From NCBI RefSeq assembly GCF_030247195.1, contig NC_080671.1:82272370-82336369 (forward strand): a stretch of DNA of 64,000 nt, written 5' to 3'. This document shows positions 35,231-47,803 of the stretch, piece after piece. Positions within the stretch are counted from its first letter, which is position 1, and the number at the start of each line of letters is the position of its first letter. Under the pieces are notes generated by a model, which ran no database searches, had not been told where the DNA came from, and saw only the letters and a list, made by a program, of their open reading frames with translations. This DNA comes from Topomyia yanbarensis (Eukaryota > Arthropoda > Insecta > Diptera > Culicidae). The position numbers and the translations under genes were made by a program.

Positions 35231-36430
35231 TGGTTCAGGAATAGTTCAATTCTAACGATTCGCTCGGGGACATCTGCATAAATTTTGAATAGTCCTAGCA
35301 GGATTGTGGCGTGGTCTTCTACTGCCTTTGGTGGAGTCTCCACCTCTCTGGTGTTTACATTGGCGTTCTTTTTCAGTTTGACTTTCGAACAATTTAGTAT
35401 TTACCTGAAAATGGGACACTTATTCTGATTTATTTTATAATATTCCATTTGTCCCACCTATTTTATAAAGCAGATCAAGATTTCAGTCCCCCCCCCCCCT
35501 TAGGCAGGTGCTCGGCCAACCACACGCTACGGATCGGCCTACACATACTAGAAGGAAGTTGGGTATAAAAGAGTTAAACATACATTATAGTATGATTACG
35601 TGACACAGTATTGCGATTTGACATGTGATGATAAGCTTTTCGTTATCAGGTGGTTTGCCGGTTCAAACAGGATTATTTACTTACTTTAGATGAACCAAAC
35701 CCGATCAAGACGGGGAACCCAACACAATAAATAAATGTTATTGAATGCCTATATAGCCAACGATTCGTACAGCACGTGACATGTAATAAATCTTACCTAT
35801 TCGTCTAGCTGGAAAATAAGAGGATCGTAGAGCTTTATAGAACTAAATAACATACAGTAGATCAGAGAGATATTTCATTAAACAGCGAAGGTATCTACTA
35901 AATTTTATCAGCATGACAAATATAATAATGCAAAGTTATTGCACGAATATTGAGCAACACTTTATTCTTGAAGAGATTTTTCTTTAATATTTGTTGTCGT
36001 GGATGGGGTAATTTAAAGCTGAAAGAAAATTGTGAGTAATGGATGTTGTTAATACAGCACTGTCGGATAAATGATTGACCGAAAGTTCTGCTTTTCGGTA
36101 TCTGTAAGGTTGTATTAACTTCAATACAAGTCTTTGAAAATGACAGCAGATTAGACAATAAAAACTATTGACAACATCCAAATATGTACTGGCTAAAGAT
36201 GCCACAAATCTCATATATTTTTTCTGGGTGATCCAACTAGATCGGTGAAACTAGAATTTATGAAGAGCTCCCTGTCAAGATCACTCACTACAATTGCATA
36301 AGAGACAGGAAATGTCATCCCACTAAAGTACTGCTAAAGGTCAAGTTCAGTCGGAGTGGTGACGAAAAAACTGCAATTAAGCAAAACTTTTGTGCAAGAT
36401 ACAAAAATACACAAAGTCCAAAAGGTGCCG
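35231..36430. other. Intergenic/intronic stretch
   Basis: Includes a C-run near 35,489 and, at about 36,226-36,325, a segment (GAGCTCCCTGTCA.GATCAC, ACAATT.CA...GAGACAGG.AATGTC) resembling 39,693-39,785, a dispersed repeat of unknown type. No gene. Confidence 0.35.
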
Positions 36431-36439
36431 AATGAATGG

Positions 36440-36960
36440 CAGAATACAGTGGGGAAATCATGTACGCGGAAACTTTACACTTAGCTCTTGCGAGACTGGG
36501 CTGTCTCGTTATGGATGACGAGACTTATGTGAATAGAATCAGAATATATTGGCTTAAATGCCACGTTCCCCGAAATTAGAAAACAGATGTCTAAGTTTGT
36601 AAAAAAAAATCATGATTTGGAAGACAGTTTGCTCATGTCGAAAGTGGAGCGCCCCGTTCGTGTCAACCGGAATGGCCAATGGGCAGTGGTACTTGTAAGA
36701 ATGCCTCCAAAAGCGTCCTCTTCCACTTCTGAACTCTCCTTTTCGGATCATTCCTCGAAAGATGTTTTGGAGTAGTACAAGACTAAAGAAGTCAAAAATG
36801 GATTTCTAAGTAGAAAACAAGATGGACCAAATGTTGTACAAAAGCTTATGAGCAGCGTTAAGAGAAACGGGCACGGTATGGAACGTGCATTTGGAAATGG
36901 CTATGAAAATGAATAAAACGAGCATGGAAAATTTTTAATGTTTTATCGGTTAAATGTGTG
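36440..36960 (+). pseudogene. Mariner-type transposase relic
   Basis: Short in-frame islands: CLVMDDETYV (first catalytic Asp motif, about 36,510) and ECLQKRPLPLL (about 36,700), in mariner order but with frame changes and large losses. It resembles the relic at 10.4-11.3 kb. The ends were not defined. Confidence 0.55.
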
Positions 36961-37339
36961 AATTTTGACGAATCTTTTTTTACAATGCAATTTCATTCCG
37001 TACACCCTCTATGACTGCACTTGAGCCCGCATTTATAGATTTGTTAGTACTAACACGGTTACTGGTGGACTTTTCGATTGATGCACATCAGGATATTCTC
37101 GTGCACTGGTTTTGTACTTTCGAGCAGAACTACAACGGTACACTACCATCGAGAACGGCAATAATGGCCAAGACATTTTTATGTGTGCGAGATAGTGGGC
37201 ATGGGTATATGTAAATGATCGCGTTTACCACCGAATTTGTTCTTTGACAAAAGACTCGAGCGTTTGTATGACGATCGATATTTTTTCTTCAGCCGTGTGG
37301 TATCCGGTGGTGGCTGAAATCTCTCGCAGTATTTAAGCA

Positions 37340-39030
37340 AAGAATTGACCCACTGGGTTTCTGTTCCCCATGTCGTAAGAGGCAACTAATAACAGCTGTG
37401 CCGTCAAATGGTGAGGTAACATAGCACTCACAAGTTTCCTATCTCATGCCTCGACGTGAATCTATCGATAACATTTGGTCGTTAGACCGGCGTCGGCTGG
37501 ATGCTATTAGCCTTCTGCTGTAGCATCGGAATGAGAGAGTGCCAACGGGCGGGCCTCAAAACCCGTACCGTAAAATTTATGCGCCAATCCAAGGTGTGAC
37601 GCGACCCGTACCCAGGGATGAATGGCGTGGGGGCATCAACACTTCGAACCCTAGACCTACGTAAAACTAGTTCTGGGATCCGACGTGATGACAAATACCA
37701 AGCCGCGTACGAAGCCTGTGGCCTGTGGGGCACCAGGGCGCACCCGACAGTATGTTTGCCCTTACCCTGTCACACAGAGTTGACTTTCTTTCCCTAGCTA
37801 TTCGTGGGAACAAAACGGAAAACACTAAGAACACTGTAAACCTGAGTTTGGATGAGATTGCGTCAATGGATTGCGCGGAAAGCAATCTTAGAGAGCTGCT
37901 GAATAGTGGTGACAAGGGAGGACACAGACCAGTCCGGCGGAGCAACTGGTGGGTCGGAGGGTTCTGTGAACAAAACGAGAGGAACAGAAATGGCCACAAA
38001 CCCACTAGAGTTGGCAAAAATCCCAATAGGGAAGGCATTATCCAAGCAACAGCGTTCGACGGACACGGAGTCGCCGAACAACAGTGGGTGCAGGAACCGC
38101 AACGGAAAAAAAATCAAGGGTCAGGATACTAGACAGACACTAAAAACTTAACAACGCCCAACTTTCAAGGAAATGCCAAGTCGTACTCGATGGCCATCAT
38201 TCCGGTTGGGTACCCTGCGAATACCCTCAGCCATGAACAACTGAATGCAACTCGATGCGCGCTAATCGATAGCGTCATGGAACAGAGCTCAAGCAATATG
38301 ATACCCCAAGTTTAGCAAGTGCACCTACAAACAAGGGCATCTCGAAATCGCCTGTGTAGACAAAGATACAACTAAGTGGCTGCAGGATGTCACGGCTGCG
38401 ATTAAGCTTTGAGAAGGCGCTTTATTGAAAGCCGTTGAAGCGTCGCAGATTCCAAAACAAGCGCTTTACATCGGGATTCGATGGGAACATCCTCCGTGCA
38501 GAACCAGAACGACAATTTCTGCACAGAAGGCTGGAGGGTCGTGAAGAGAACTACGGTCCTCGAAATGGTAGAGCTCCTGCTGGCAGTAGATGAGGCTTCA
38601 GTGAAACTGATAACCTCCCAAGCTGAGGGGGGTTATCAGTGAAACTGATAACCTCCCAGCTGAGGGGGCCGAAAAACTAATGGATCTAAAACGAAAAGAT
38701 TTACGTTTAATCACAGGTTTATTTACGGAACATTGTCCTGCTAAGTATCATCTGAAAAAATGGTAAAATTCAAGATTATATTTGTCGATTCTGTAACTAC
38801 GAGCCCAAGAGCTCGGAACATATTCTCTGCCATTGTGCAGTACTATTTCTTCGAAGGGAGTGATACTTCGGAAGGCATGACGACTCATGACGTATGGCAT
38901 ACCTGTCCCAAAAGGATCCTTAGCTACATTAATAATGTATTACCCGGTTGGGACGACACATGTGAACAACCAAACAACTCGCTTCCAACTACATTGGATT
39001 CGGGCAATTTGTAACATGTAGAGCAAATAG
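37340..39030 (+). pseudogene. LOA/Lian-like non-LTR retrotransposon, internally deleted
   Basis: 37,340-37,720 is GC-richer leader sequence. ORF1 starts about 37,725 and, with frameshifts, shows a KSYSMAIIPVGYPANTL stretch and W..PP-type words (about 38,170-38,540) of the ORF1 domain typical of LOA-type elements (DUF4780-like). Then at about 38,690-38,860 comes DLRLITGLFTEHCPAKYHL and CRFCNYEPKSSEHILCHC, the RNase H-end and C-x2-C...H...C tail of ORF2. The whole endonuclease and reverse-transcriptase region is missing between them. The junction carries a tandem duplication of about 39 bp (GTGAAACTGATAACCTCCCA at 38,601 and 38,640). Confidence 0.65.
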
Positions 39031-39780
39031 GGGCAGCCACAAAAGATAAACAGAATAGTGGTCGCAGTGGCAAAGTTTCCCCTAATAAAAAAATATATCG
39101 TGTGCGATTTATTTAATAACCGTGTGAAGTTTTACATGTTCCATGTGTAAGTGTAATGGGAGAGGAGTACACAAATATCAAACAAACCAACAAACAAAAC
39201 CGATCCCAATTAGTCGATAATTAACAAACGTAATTAAAAAAATTTTACCCGTGCATAAAATGAAAAAGTAAATCCATCGCTATCTAAAACACGACTGGGT
39301 ATCGCAGTAAAGTTGAAAGCATTTATATTTTATTGCTCAAAGAGTTCAACGAGCCAGCTATGAATACACAGCTAGATTAAATCGCTTTAAGTATATTAGC
39401 CATTACAGTTAGCATGATGAGCTCAAATTTGTTCTTATTAGAAAGAGTATATCTTTGCATCGGTATTAAGTACCAGCGCGTACATAAAAATGATCTTAAA
39501 ACTGTAAAATACTTGTGTTAGAGCGTCAAGAAATTTCTGCTCTGCCATTTGAGCAAATAGAGTTTTTGCAACACGCACAGCCAAAGCATCTGTCGGGCAT
39601 ACATTGCATGTTGTCATTCGATGCAACAAGATAGGAGTTGGAGTAAAATAATTTTCTTTTAACTAATATATCCACCCATTTTTTTTCGAGAGTTGTCCTA
39701 CTGGAGCTGTAGAGCTAGGTTCTCGGAAGGGCTCCCCGTCAGAATCACATACTACAATTTGCAGACGAGACAGGCAATGT
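39031..39780. other. Spacer between LOA relic and tandem array
   Basis: AT-rich; the last 90 bp (39,693-39,785) resemble 36,226-36,325. No gene. Confidence 0.35.
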
Positions 39781-39789
39781 CGCCCAAAA

Positions 39790-41225
39790 AAACACTGCAT
39801 TAGGCCAATTGTAGCGGGCCGTGATTCTGAATGTGATATTCATTGTACGGTTCAGGTATGTGCGGGCGTAGGGACTCGCGATCGCGTGTATCATCGCGAA
39901 GGGCTCGAACATTTGTACGTTAACGTGCTCGATCGCGTGTGCGTTTGTATGTCGCGTGCGCGTTTGTATGTCGCGTGTGCTAACGTGTATGAACTTCGCG
40001 TGTATAAATTCTATTTTATAACCGTGTGCCTTTCGCATATTCGCGTGTGTTCTAGAATGATCGCGCGGACCGTGAATCTGATACTTAATTTTTGATTTTT
40101 GGTGTACGGTTCAGATTCCAGAAGAAAGTGGGTTCTTACATATCATTAGAATTCCCATTCATGTCGCCGTAGAACGCGTGGTCTAGTGGATATGAGCTTT
40201 ATTTTTTTTTTCTGATTGGTCCAACTGAATGTATGGACCTAAATTGCTAGAATGAAGGCTATAGATTTTCGGACGTGACCGATCGCGCGCGTTTGCGGGT
40301 TCGCGTTTGAGACCGCGTTTGTAACGTCGTAAGTACTAAAACGTTCACACAATTGCCGGAGTGTTATCAAGTTTACGCGATCTCGGGCATAGGTGTGCGT
40401 AGATAATCGCGAAGGGCTTAAGCGTTCGTATGTTGACGTGTTTGTCGCGTGTGCTCGCGTGTATGTGACTTCGCGTGTATAAATTCGATTTTGAAACCCT
40501 GCGGCGCTTCATATATTCGCGGACCGTCATTCTGATCTTTAGTTTTCGGTGTACAGATCACATTCTGACAGAGAGAGAGAGAGTTACCCCATATCACTAG
40601 GGTTTCCGGTCATGTCGCCATGGAACGTTTTGTCTAATGGATACGGGAGTTATTTTTCAATTTTATTATTTTTTTATTAATTAACAAGGACCTAGATTGT
40701 TTGTACCGAGGATAGAGACTTCCGGACGATCCCGATTCATGATGGCGCGAGCGCGGGAGTTTGTAGGTTGACGCTTAAGATCGTGTTGGTAAGTTTATGA
40801 GTGCTGAGATTTTCACCTTATCACCGGGGTGTAATCATGTTTGCGAGTTCGTAGGTTGCTTGGAAAATCGCGAGGGGCTCTAACGTTTGTGCGCTGACGT
40901 GATTTTGTAACGTGTGTTCTTGAATGGTCTCGCGAACCGTGAGTCTGATATTAAATTTTCAGTGCGCGGTTAGAATTCTGGCAGAGAGTGGGATCGTTTA
41001 TATCGATAGGGTTCCCGGTCATGTCGCCATGAGACGTGTTGTCTAATAGGTATGGGCGTATTTTCTTAATTGGTCCAGCTGAAGGCATGGACCTAGGCTT
41101 CTAGGATCAAGGATAGACTTTCGGACGTGACCGAGTCGTAATCGCGTGCACGATGGCATTTTTGTAGGTTCCCGCTGAGACCGCGTTTGAGAATGTGTGA
41201 GTGTTAAGACGTTCACTATCACCAT
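39790..41225. repeat. Tandem array, unit roughly 410-450 bp, about 3 copies
   Basis: Units are registered by GTGTACGGTTCAGATTC (40,101), GTGTACAGATCACATTC (about 40,549) and GTGCGCGGTTAGAATTC (about 40,961), each followed by a CATGTCGCC(A/G)T(A/G)GAACG block, GTCTA(A/G)TGGATA, GGACCTA and CTTTCGGACG. A partial unit precedes the first. It is rich in CGCGTGTG words, locally CpG-rich, and not coding. A GA run lies at about 40,568-40,583. It directly precedes the RTE insertion. Confidence 0.78.
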
Positions 41226-41635
41226 CTTTGTTGACCCAGCTGAAGACGGGTGTAGAATGGCAGTATAGGACTCGAAAAGAAGAAATAAAAGACAATATAT
41301 GAGAGACGTAATAGATTAGATAGGTACAAGATACAGCTGAAGTTATGATCATCACATGAGACATACATTAGTACTTCAAACACTACTAATACTTGAATAG
41401 CCAATCACCACACATAGCACATCCTTTCTCAATTATCTATTTGTTACTGGTTGATTGTTGGTTATGAGCTGGTGAATAGAGGAAAGGTATAGAACAGATA
41501 AAAGGCTCATATCAGCCCTCCCGGCCTCCTCGACACACCACTATCGAGGCGTATTGTAATCAACATCTTGAAGCGGGCTTCTTATATAAATCAAATCCTC
41601 AGTAGTCATAATGTTTGGTGGATTATTAACATGAG
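41226..41635. other. Spacer before RTE element
   Basis: Nothing recognised. Confidence 0.35.
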
Positions 41636-41648
41636 AACTAATTAACCT
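41636..41648 (+). repeat. Target-site duplication of RTE, left copy
   Basis: AACTAATTAACCT, identical to 44997-45009; bases on either side differ, so the duplication is exactly 13 bp. Confidence 0.88.
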
Positions 41649-41830
41649 TGGTCGACAATGACTGGGCAGTGCGTAAGCCTCTCGTACCTGAAGGCATAAA
41701 ATAGACCCCACTTGCGGTCCTTAGCTTCCTGCCCAGTAACTCCTAGCCCTGGCCTCCTCGTGGCGTCGACTGGGATACGAGTAACCTTAGTGAAGATCGG
41801 GTAACCAACCCCGGTGGGAACTTTGGTCGT

Positions 41831-42106
41831 ATGCTGGCAGGGAAGGGGGGGTTACCCTTCTTCGGAAGGTGTAAACCTGTCCTGGTGCCCAGGTGGGACC
41901 TTAAGCAGTCCTGGCACGATGGCCCACCGGCGAGACAGGTGGTTGGCGTAGGCCCTATAAGCCACCCCTTAAAAAACCCACATAACGAACAATACAGAAG
42001 AGAATACGACCCAGAACAATCGGCAACGACCCAGGCGACGAATAAAGGATCACGATTGGAAACTCGGAACATGGAACTGCAGATCGCTCGGCTTCGCAGG
42101 ATGTGA
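41831..42106 (+). CDS. RTE short ORF1 (possible)
   Basis: A 91-codon ORF with a true ATG, basic and proline-rich, overlapping the open 5' end of ORF2 in another frame by about 135 bp. RTE elements are known for a short ORF1 overlapping ORF2. No domain is visible, so this could be chance; its interest is that ORF2 has no ATG upstream of its endonuclease domain, so a coupled start or frameshift from this ORF is plausible. Confidence 0.4.
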   Translation: MLAGKGGLPFFGRCKPVLVPRWDLKQSWHDGPPARQVVGVGPISHPLKNPHNEQYRREYDPEQSATTQATNKGSRLETRNMELQIARLRRM

Positions 42107-44990
42107 CAGGATAATCTACGACGAGCTACACCCCCGCAACTTCGATATCGTGGCGCTGCAGGAACTTTGCTGGACGGGACAGAAGGTGTGGAAAAGCGGG
42201 CATCGAGCGGCTACCTTCTACCAGAGCTGTGGTACAACCAACGAGCTGGGAACCGGCTTCATAGTACTGGGCAAGATGCGCCAACGTGTGATCGGGTGGC
42301 AGCCGATCAACGCAAGGATGTGCAAGTTGAGGATCAAAGGCCGTTTCTTCAACTACAGCATCATGAACGTGCACTGCCCACACGAAGGGAGACCCGACGA
42401 CGAGAAAGAAGCGTTCTACATGCAGCTGGAGCAGACATACGACGGTTGCCCTCTGCGAGACGTGAAAATTGTCATCGGCGACATGAACGCACAGGTAGGA
42501 AGGGAGGAAATGTACAGACCGGTGATCGGGCCTAACAGTCTGCATTCCGTATCAAATGACAACGGCCAACGATGTGTGAACTTCGCAGCCTCTCGTGGAA
42601 TGGTAATCCGAAGCACCTTCTTCCCTCGCAAAGATATCCACAAAGTCACCTGGAGATCACCGGACCAAGTAACAAAAAATCAAATCGACCACGTTCTAAT
42701 CGACGGTAGATTCTTCTCGGACATCACAAACGTCCGCACTTATCGCAGTGCGAATATAGATTCGGACCACCACCTGGTTGCAGTATGCTTACGCTCAAAA
42801 CTTTCGACAGTGCATAGCTCTCGTCGAAGCCGAACGCCGCGGCTAAACATCGAGCGGCTACAAGATGGCAGAGTGGCTCAAGAATACGCGCAGCAGCTGG
42901 AAGTGGCACTACCAACGGAAGAGCAGCTAGGCGCAGTTGCCCTTGAAGATGGCTGGAGAGATATCCGATCCGCCATAGGTAGCACCGCAGCCACTGCACT
43001 AGGTACGGTGGGCCCGGACCGAAGAAGCGACTGGTACGACGGCGAATGCGAGCAGTTAGTCGAAGAGAAGAATGCAGCATGGGCGAGAATGCTGCAACAC
43101 CGCACGAGGGCGAACGAGGCGCGATATAAACAGGCACGGAACAGGCAGAACTCGGTTTTCCGGACCAAAAAGCGCCAGCAGGAAGACCGAGATCGCGAAG
43201 CGATGGAGCAGCTGTACCGCGCTAAAGACACACGGAAATTCTACGAGAAGTTGAACCGCTCGCGCAGGGGCCACGTACCACAGGCCGACATGTGCAGAGA
43301 TACAAACGGGAATCTTCTCACGGACCAGTGTGAGGTGATCCAGAGGTGGCGGCAGCATTACGAAGAACACCTGAACGGCGATGCAGCAGACGACGAGGAT
43401 GGCACGGTAACGCACCTGGGAGCACGCGCGGAAGACATTACACTACCGGCTCCGGATCTCCAAGAAATCCAGGAGGAGATTAGCCGGCTCAAAAATAATA
43501 AAGCCGCTGGGGTTGACCAAATACCAAGCGAGCTACTAAAACACGGTGGCGAGCCACTGGCTAAAGCGCTGCACTGGGTGATTACCAAGATTTGGGAGGA
43601 GGAGATTTTACCGGAGGAGTGGATGGAAGGTGTCGTGTGTCCTATCTACAAAAAGGGCGACAAGCTGGATTGCTGTAATTACCGAGCAATCACCCTGCTG
43701 AACGCCGCCTACAAGGTACTCTCCCAAATACTATGCCGTCGACTATCACCAATTGCAAGAGAGTTCGTGGGGCAGTACCAGGCGGGTTTCATGAGCGAAC
43801 GATCTACCACGGACCAGGTGTTCGCTCTTCGTCAAGTACTGCAGAAATGCCGCGAGTACAATGTGCCCACACATCATTTGTTCATCGACTTCAAAGCCGC
43901 ATACGACACTATCGATCGAGATCAGCTATGGCAGATTATGCACGAGTACGGATTCCCGGACAAACTGACGCGATTAGTGAAGGCGACGATGGATCGGGTG
44001 ATGTGCGTAGTACGTGTCTCAGGGACGCTCTCGAGTCCCTTCGAATCACGCAGAGGGTTACGGCAAGGTGATGGTCTCTCGTGTCTGTTATTCAACATCG
44101 CGCTGGAAGGTGTAATAAGAAGAGCAGGGATCGACACGAGTGGTACGATTTTCACAAAGTCCGTTCAGCTACTTGGCTTCGCCGATGACGTTGATATTAT
44201 TGCACGAAACTTTGAGAAGATGGAGGAAGCCTACATCAGACTGAAAAGAGAAGCCAAGCGCGTCGGACTTGCCATCAACACGTCGAAGACAAAGTATATG
44301 ATAGGAAGAGGTTCACGAGAAGAGAATGAGAACCGCCCGCTTCGAGTTTACATCGGTGGCGACGAAATCGAGGTGGTTGAAGAGTTCGTGTACTTGGGCT
44401 CACTGGTGACCGCCGACAATGATACCAGCAGAGAGATTCGTAGACGCATCGTGGCAAGAAATCGTGCTTACTTTGGCCTCCGCAAGACACTTCGGTCGAA
44501 CAGAGTTCGCCGTCGTACGAAGTTGACCATCTACAAGACGCTGATTAGACCGGTAGTTCTCTACGGGCACGAGACCTGGACCATGCTCGTGGAGGACCAA
44601 CGCGCACTTGGTGTCTTCGAACGGAAAGTGCTGCGTACCATCTACGGTGGAGTGCAGATGGAAGACGGCACATGGAGACGGCGAATGAACCATGAGTTGC
44701 ATCAGCTGTTGGGGGAGCCGCCCATCTGTCATACCGCGAAAATCGGACGACTACGGTGGGCCGGGCACGTAGCCAGAATGTCGGACAATAGCCCGGTGAA
44801 AACGGTTCTCAATTGCAATCCGACCGGTACAAGAAGACGTGGCGCGCAGCGAGCACGATGGATCGACCAGGTGCAAGACGATTTGCGGACCCTTCGCAGA
44901 TTGCGTGGCTGGCGACGCGCGGCCATGGACCGAGTGGAATGGAGAAATCTTTTGTATACGGCACAGGCCACTTCGGCCTTAAACTGTTAA
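41972..44990 (+). CDS. RTE ORF2: AP-type endonuclease and reverse transcriptase
   Basis: The frame is open from just after a stop at about 41,969 to the stop at 44,988-44,990 (about 1,005 codons). In order: WKLGTWNCRSL (start of the AP-endonuclease fold, about 42,055), VALQELCW, IVIGDMNAQ, IDHVLIDG and SDHHLVAV (endonuclease core); RLKNNKAAGVDQIPSELLK, FMSERSTTDQVF, FIDFKAAYD, RGLRQGDGLSCLLFN and the catalytic LGFADD (FADD at 44178-44189); then a basic C-terminus with GHVARM and ARWIDQVQDDL. The protein nicks target DNA and reverse-transcribes the element RNA at the nick. No in-frame ATG precedes the endonuclease domain: the first ATG in frame (about 42,276) would remove its start. All catalytic motifs look intact. 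Confidence 0.92.
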
Positions 44991-44996
44991 TAAATA

Positions 44997-45009
44997 AACT
45001 AATTAACCT
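44997..45009 (+). repeat. Target-site duplication of RTE, right copy
   Basis: AACTAATTAACCT; see the left copy at 41636-41648. Confidence 0.88.
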
Positions 45010-45419
45010 CTAGTAGTAGAACTTGGTGCAAATAAAAACTAAAAAAAAGCGAAGGTCCTAATATTTAGATAACTCTATTGAATCTATTGTGGCTTGATGA
45101 TGTTTACAATACCGTCAATCCCATCAACCTGCGAGAGGGTAATATATCCACCCAATTTTACAATAATAATCTGCGATTATATACCAATAATGAAAAATTA
45201 TTATTATAACATTTATACATATAGTCCAGTGCTTAGAACGTGTATAGTTAATGATTGCAAATTATATTCTACAAATATTGAAATGTAGCAAAATTTTACC
45301 CAGTTATCTACGATAACATGTATTCCTTGTTTTGATGTTGGTCATGATTTTTTTTTCCTTTTTCAAGGCGCCCAATGGAACATAGACAGAGAAAAAATGA
45401 CCGGGAACAGTGAGAATAA

Positions 45420-45650
45420 AGATATGTTGACAATTCACCGAGAGATGAAAAGTTAATCAGTCAATCAGGAATCGAACTCCACTCACCCCAGTTGGTCTGA
45501 GTTCAATCCCAGCCGAGGTAATGGAAATTTTTCTGAGGTGAAAAAAATTGTGCGATATCTAGTCCAGATAGTAGAGTCACCTCTCTGGCGTCGGAAAATA
45601 ACTAGAACAAGAAGAGGAATTTGGATTCCTGCGATTCCCCAGCCCATGGG
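45420..45650. mobile_element. Possible degraded tRNA-related SINE
   Basis: GAGTTCAATCCCAG near 45,500 resembles a pol III B box on plus, and GGAATCGAACTCC near 45,469 resembles one on minus. Downstream CACCTCTCTGGCG and GGATTCCTGCGATTCCCC are reminiscent of SINE bodies. No clear A box; weak. Confidence 0.28.
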
Positions 45651-47540
45651 AAGCTAACATTACTCGAGTAATTCATTCCAGCCTACCACTTGAAATGTTC
45701 AAACACGTCATCAAAAATTAAACCATTTGAATGGACCACCTCAAGTACTGCTATGGTCAACTTTTAAAGAAATGTTTTTTAAACAATAAAATAGCAAAGC
45801 ACGTTCTTTCGAATGATAATAAAGGTTTCGCGGTTTAATTCATTTTTTTGTTCGCTAGTTAGAAAAAAAACCTTACGATAAATCACTCTGTAGAACACAT
45901 CATCGTTGCGAACAGCCTTACTATGCGCAATCCCTATTTCATTACTGGCATTACACTATCTTGTTGATGTTTTTCATGTGCTAATTATTAAAACACGGTT
46001 ACACTCTAGACTGTGAACATGGTATTTGAGACTACAACCTTTTTGTTCATTGCAACGACTTTAAAACTTTTTTGTTGACTCGGGTGAGATTTTTTTTTGT
46101 CTTCTTATATGCCCTCAAATTACTTCCCATGTTTGAACGAATGAACCAAAGAGTTGACAAAAAATGAAGTGGTGTCGTGTTCGCGTCAACTGATAACAGT
46201 TAGCAAATTTGTGCTTCTATCTACGATTGCCTCCATAGGTCATCTACACGCATTTATTACCTCAATGACCGATCTCGTTACTCTTTTTATGCCATCGTTC
46301 CACTATTTGGATTCGGAGCGATTAGCTGGTTGTTTATTACACGAATATGTACGAAACAACGACAAAAATGTGTATGACATCGAGGAATACACTTATCATC
46401 ATTTCCCAACGGCCTAGTTTTCGTAGAGTTGGGCATTTTTATTTGAATCGTTAATCTTTTAACCAATTTCATGATATACAAACAATATCTCAGCATGAGA
46501 GTACAAAACAAGACGACCATATTAAGTCTAAAATACCAAGAAATATTTGATTTATACCTTTTGCCGTTTTCATATAGACTTTCTTATTAGATAATGTATG
46601 GCTAAATTGTTAAAGCAAGAACAGAACGACCAGCCAGCGTTTCATTCGACAACGCTGTAAAAGATTAAAATAACACTCTTTTATATTTCTCATAAAGTGC
46701 AAGAAACACACAAGAATCCCCTGAATGAAGTCGGTCAAGGGGACAAACCGTGTGTAAAAGTTGTGCATTATTCCGTTGACAAGTAGGAAATTTAAACGCA
46801 TTAGTGGTTGCATTCCGAAAATCTGGTCGAGCCGGACTTTACAAGGTGTGGCAAACCACCTGATGACAGATAGCTTATCACCAAATATCTAATCCCAACA
46901 TCAATGTGTTTTTGGGACTTCCAGCTTGTTGATTCACAACCCTTTCCCCACCTGAACTACAATACAGCTAATTCCACGAAATGATGCTAGAAAACCTCAT
47001 TGCGCACCTGTGTAGGAAGATAGCTATATGTGTAGAGAATTTCTGAATATTTCTTACCGTGAAAGATGTTTCAGCAATTGGTTTTTTATAATAGACACCA
47101 TTATTCGGCCTAAGTCATCAAAACAAATTGCTTCTTTTACTAATATCACTGGATGACACCTTTGAGCTTTGCACCCAGAGCCCTACTTCACCTTCACCTA
47201 CTGTAATTTGTCACAACACGACTCGCTACAACGAATATTCACTTATACACAGTCTAACTACCAGCTTGTTTCATCATTATCTGCACCATTCTGCGGACAA
47301 CCGGATTTACAAATAAATTAGACTAAAATCAATTCAATTGAGGAAACATCGTACACACGTCTAGCGACGAGAAGACGTGAACAAGTTTTAAAGAAAATTT
47401 TTGACATTCCTCTTTGTTTGTTATGAACATTTTGACAACCGACGAGTTGTTGCGCAAACTCCGTTACCCTTCAGAAATCAATAATGTGCGTTTAGTACGG
47501 TCTTCCAGATTTATCTGGATTCTTCCAGATTTCTATGCGT
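45651..47540. other. Intergenic/intronic stretch
   Basis: No gene or clear repeat recognised; only short ORFs. Confidence 0.35.
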
Positions 47541-47803
47541 CGTCCAGAATCAGGCCTTTTTGAAACAATAAACGTTTAGTTGAATTTCAAACTTGACGAA
47601 TGACTGTTTCAAACTGAAATGGGCGTTTCTCGAAACCAAATATTTGGTTTAGTTCAACAAATACTTCTGTTTGCATTTTAAATAGAAACATTGTTGAAAC
47701 AAAATAAAATTTGTTAGATCTAACTGTTCCCTTTTTTAAAGACCAACAGAATCTTTGTTTGATTTCAACTAAATTTGAGTTGTTCTCTCCTTTGGTTAAT
47801 ACT

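Larger units (their letters stand above)
41649..44996 (+). mobile_element. RTE-clade non-LTR retrotransposon, apparently full length (3,348 bp)
   Basis: The element is bounded by a perfect 13-bp direct repeat, a GC-rich 5' leader (41,649-41,970), a short ORF1 overlapping a long ORF2, and a short AT-rich 3' tail (TTAATAAATAA) instead of poly(A), as usual in RTE elements. ORF2 is uninterrupted. GC content is clearly higher than the surroundings. The intact frame and perfect target duplication indicate recent insertion. Confidence 0.88.

Noticed and set aside
42126..44971. Numerous ORFs of 60-139 codons on both strands across the RTE element
   Set aside because: Shadows of ORF2 in other frames.
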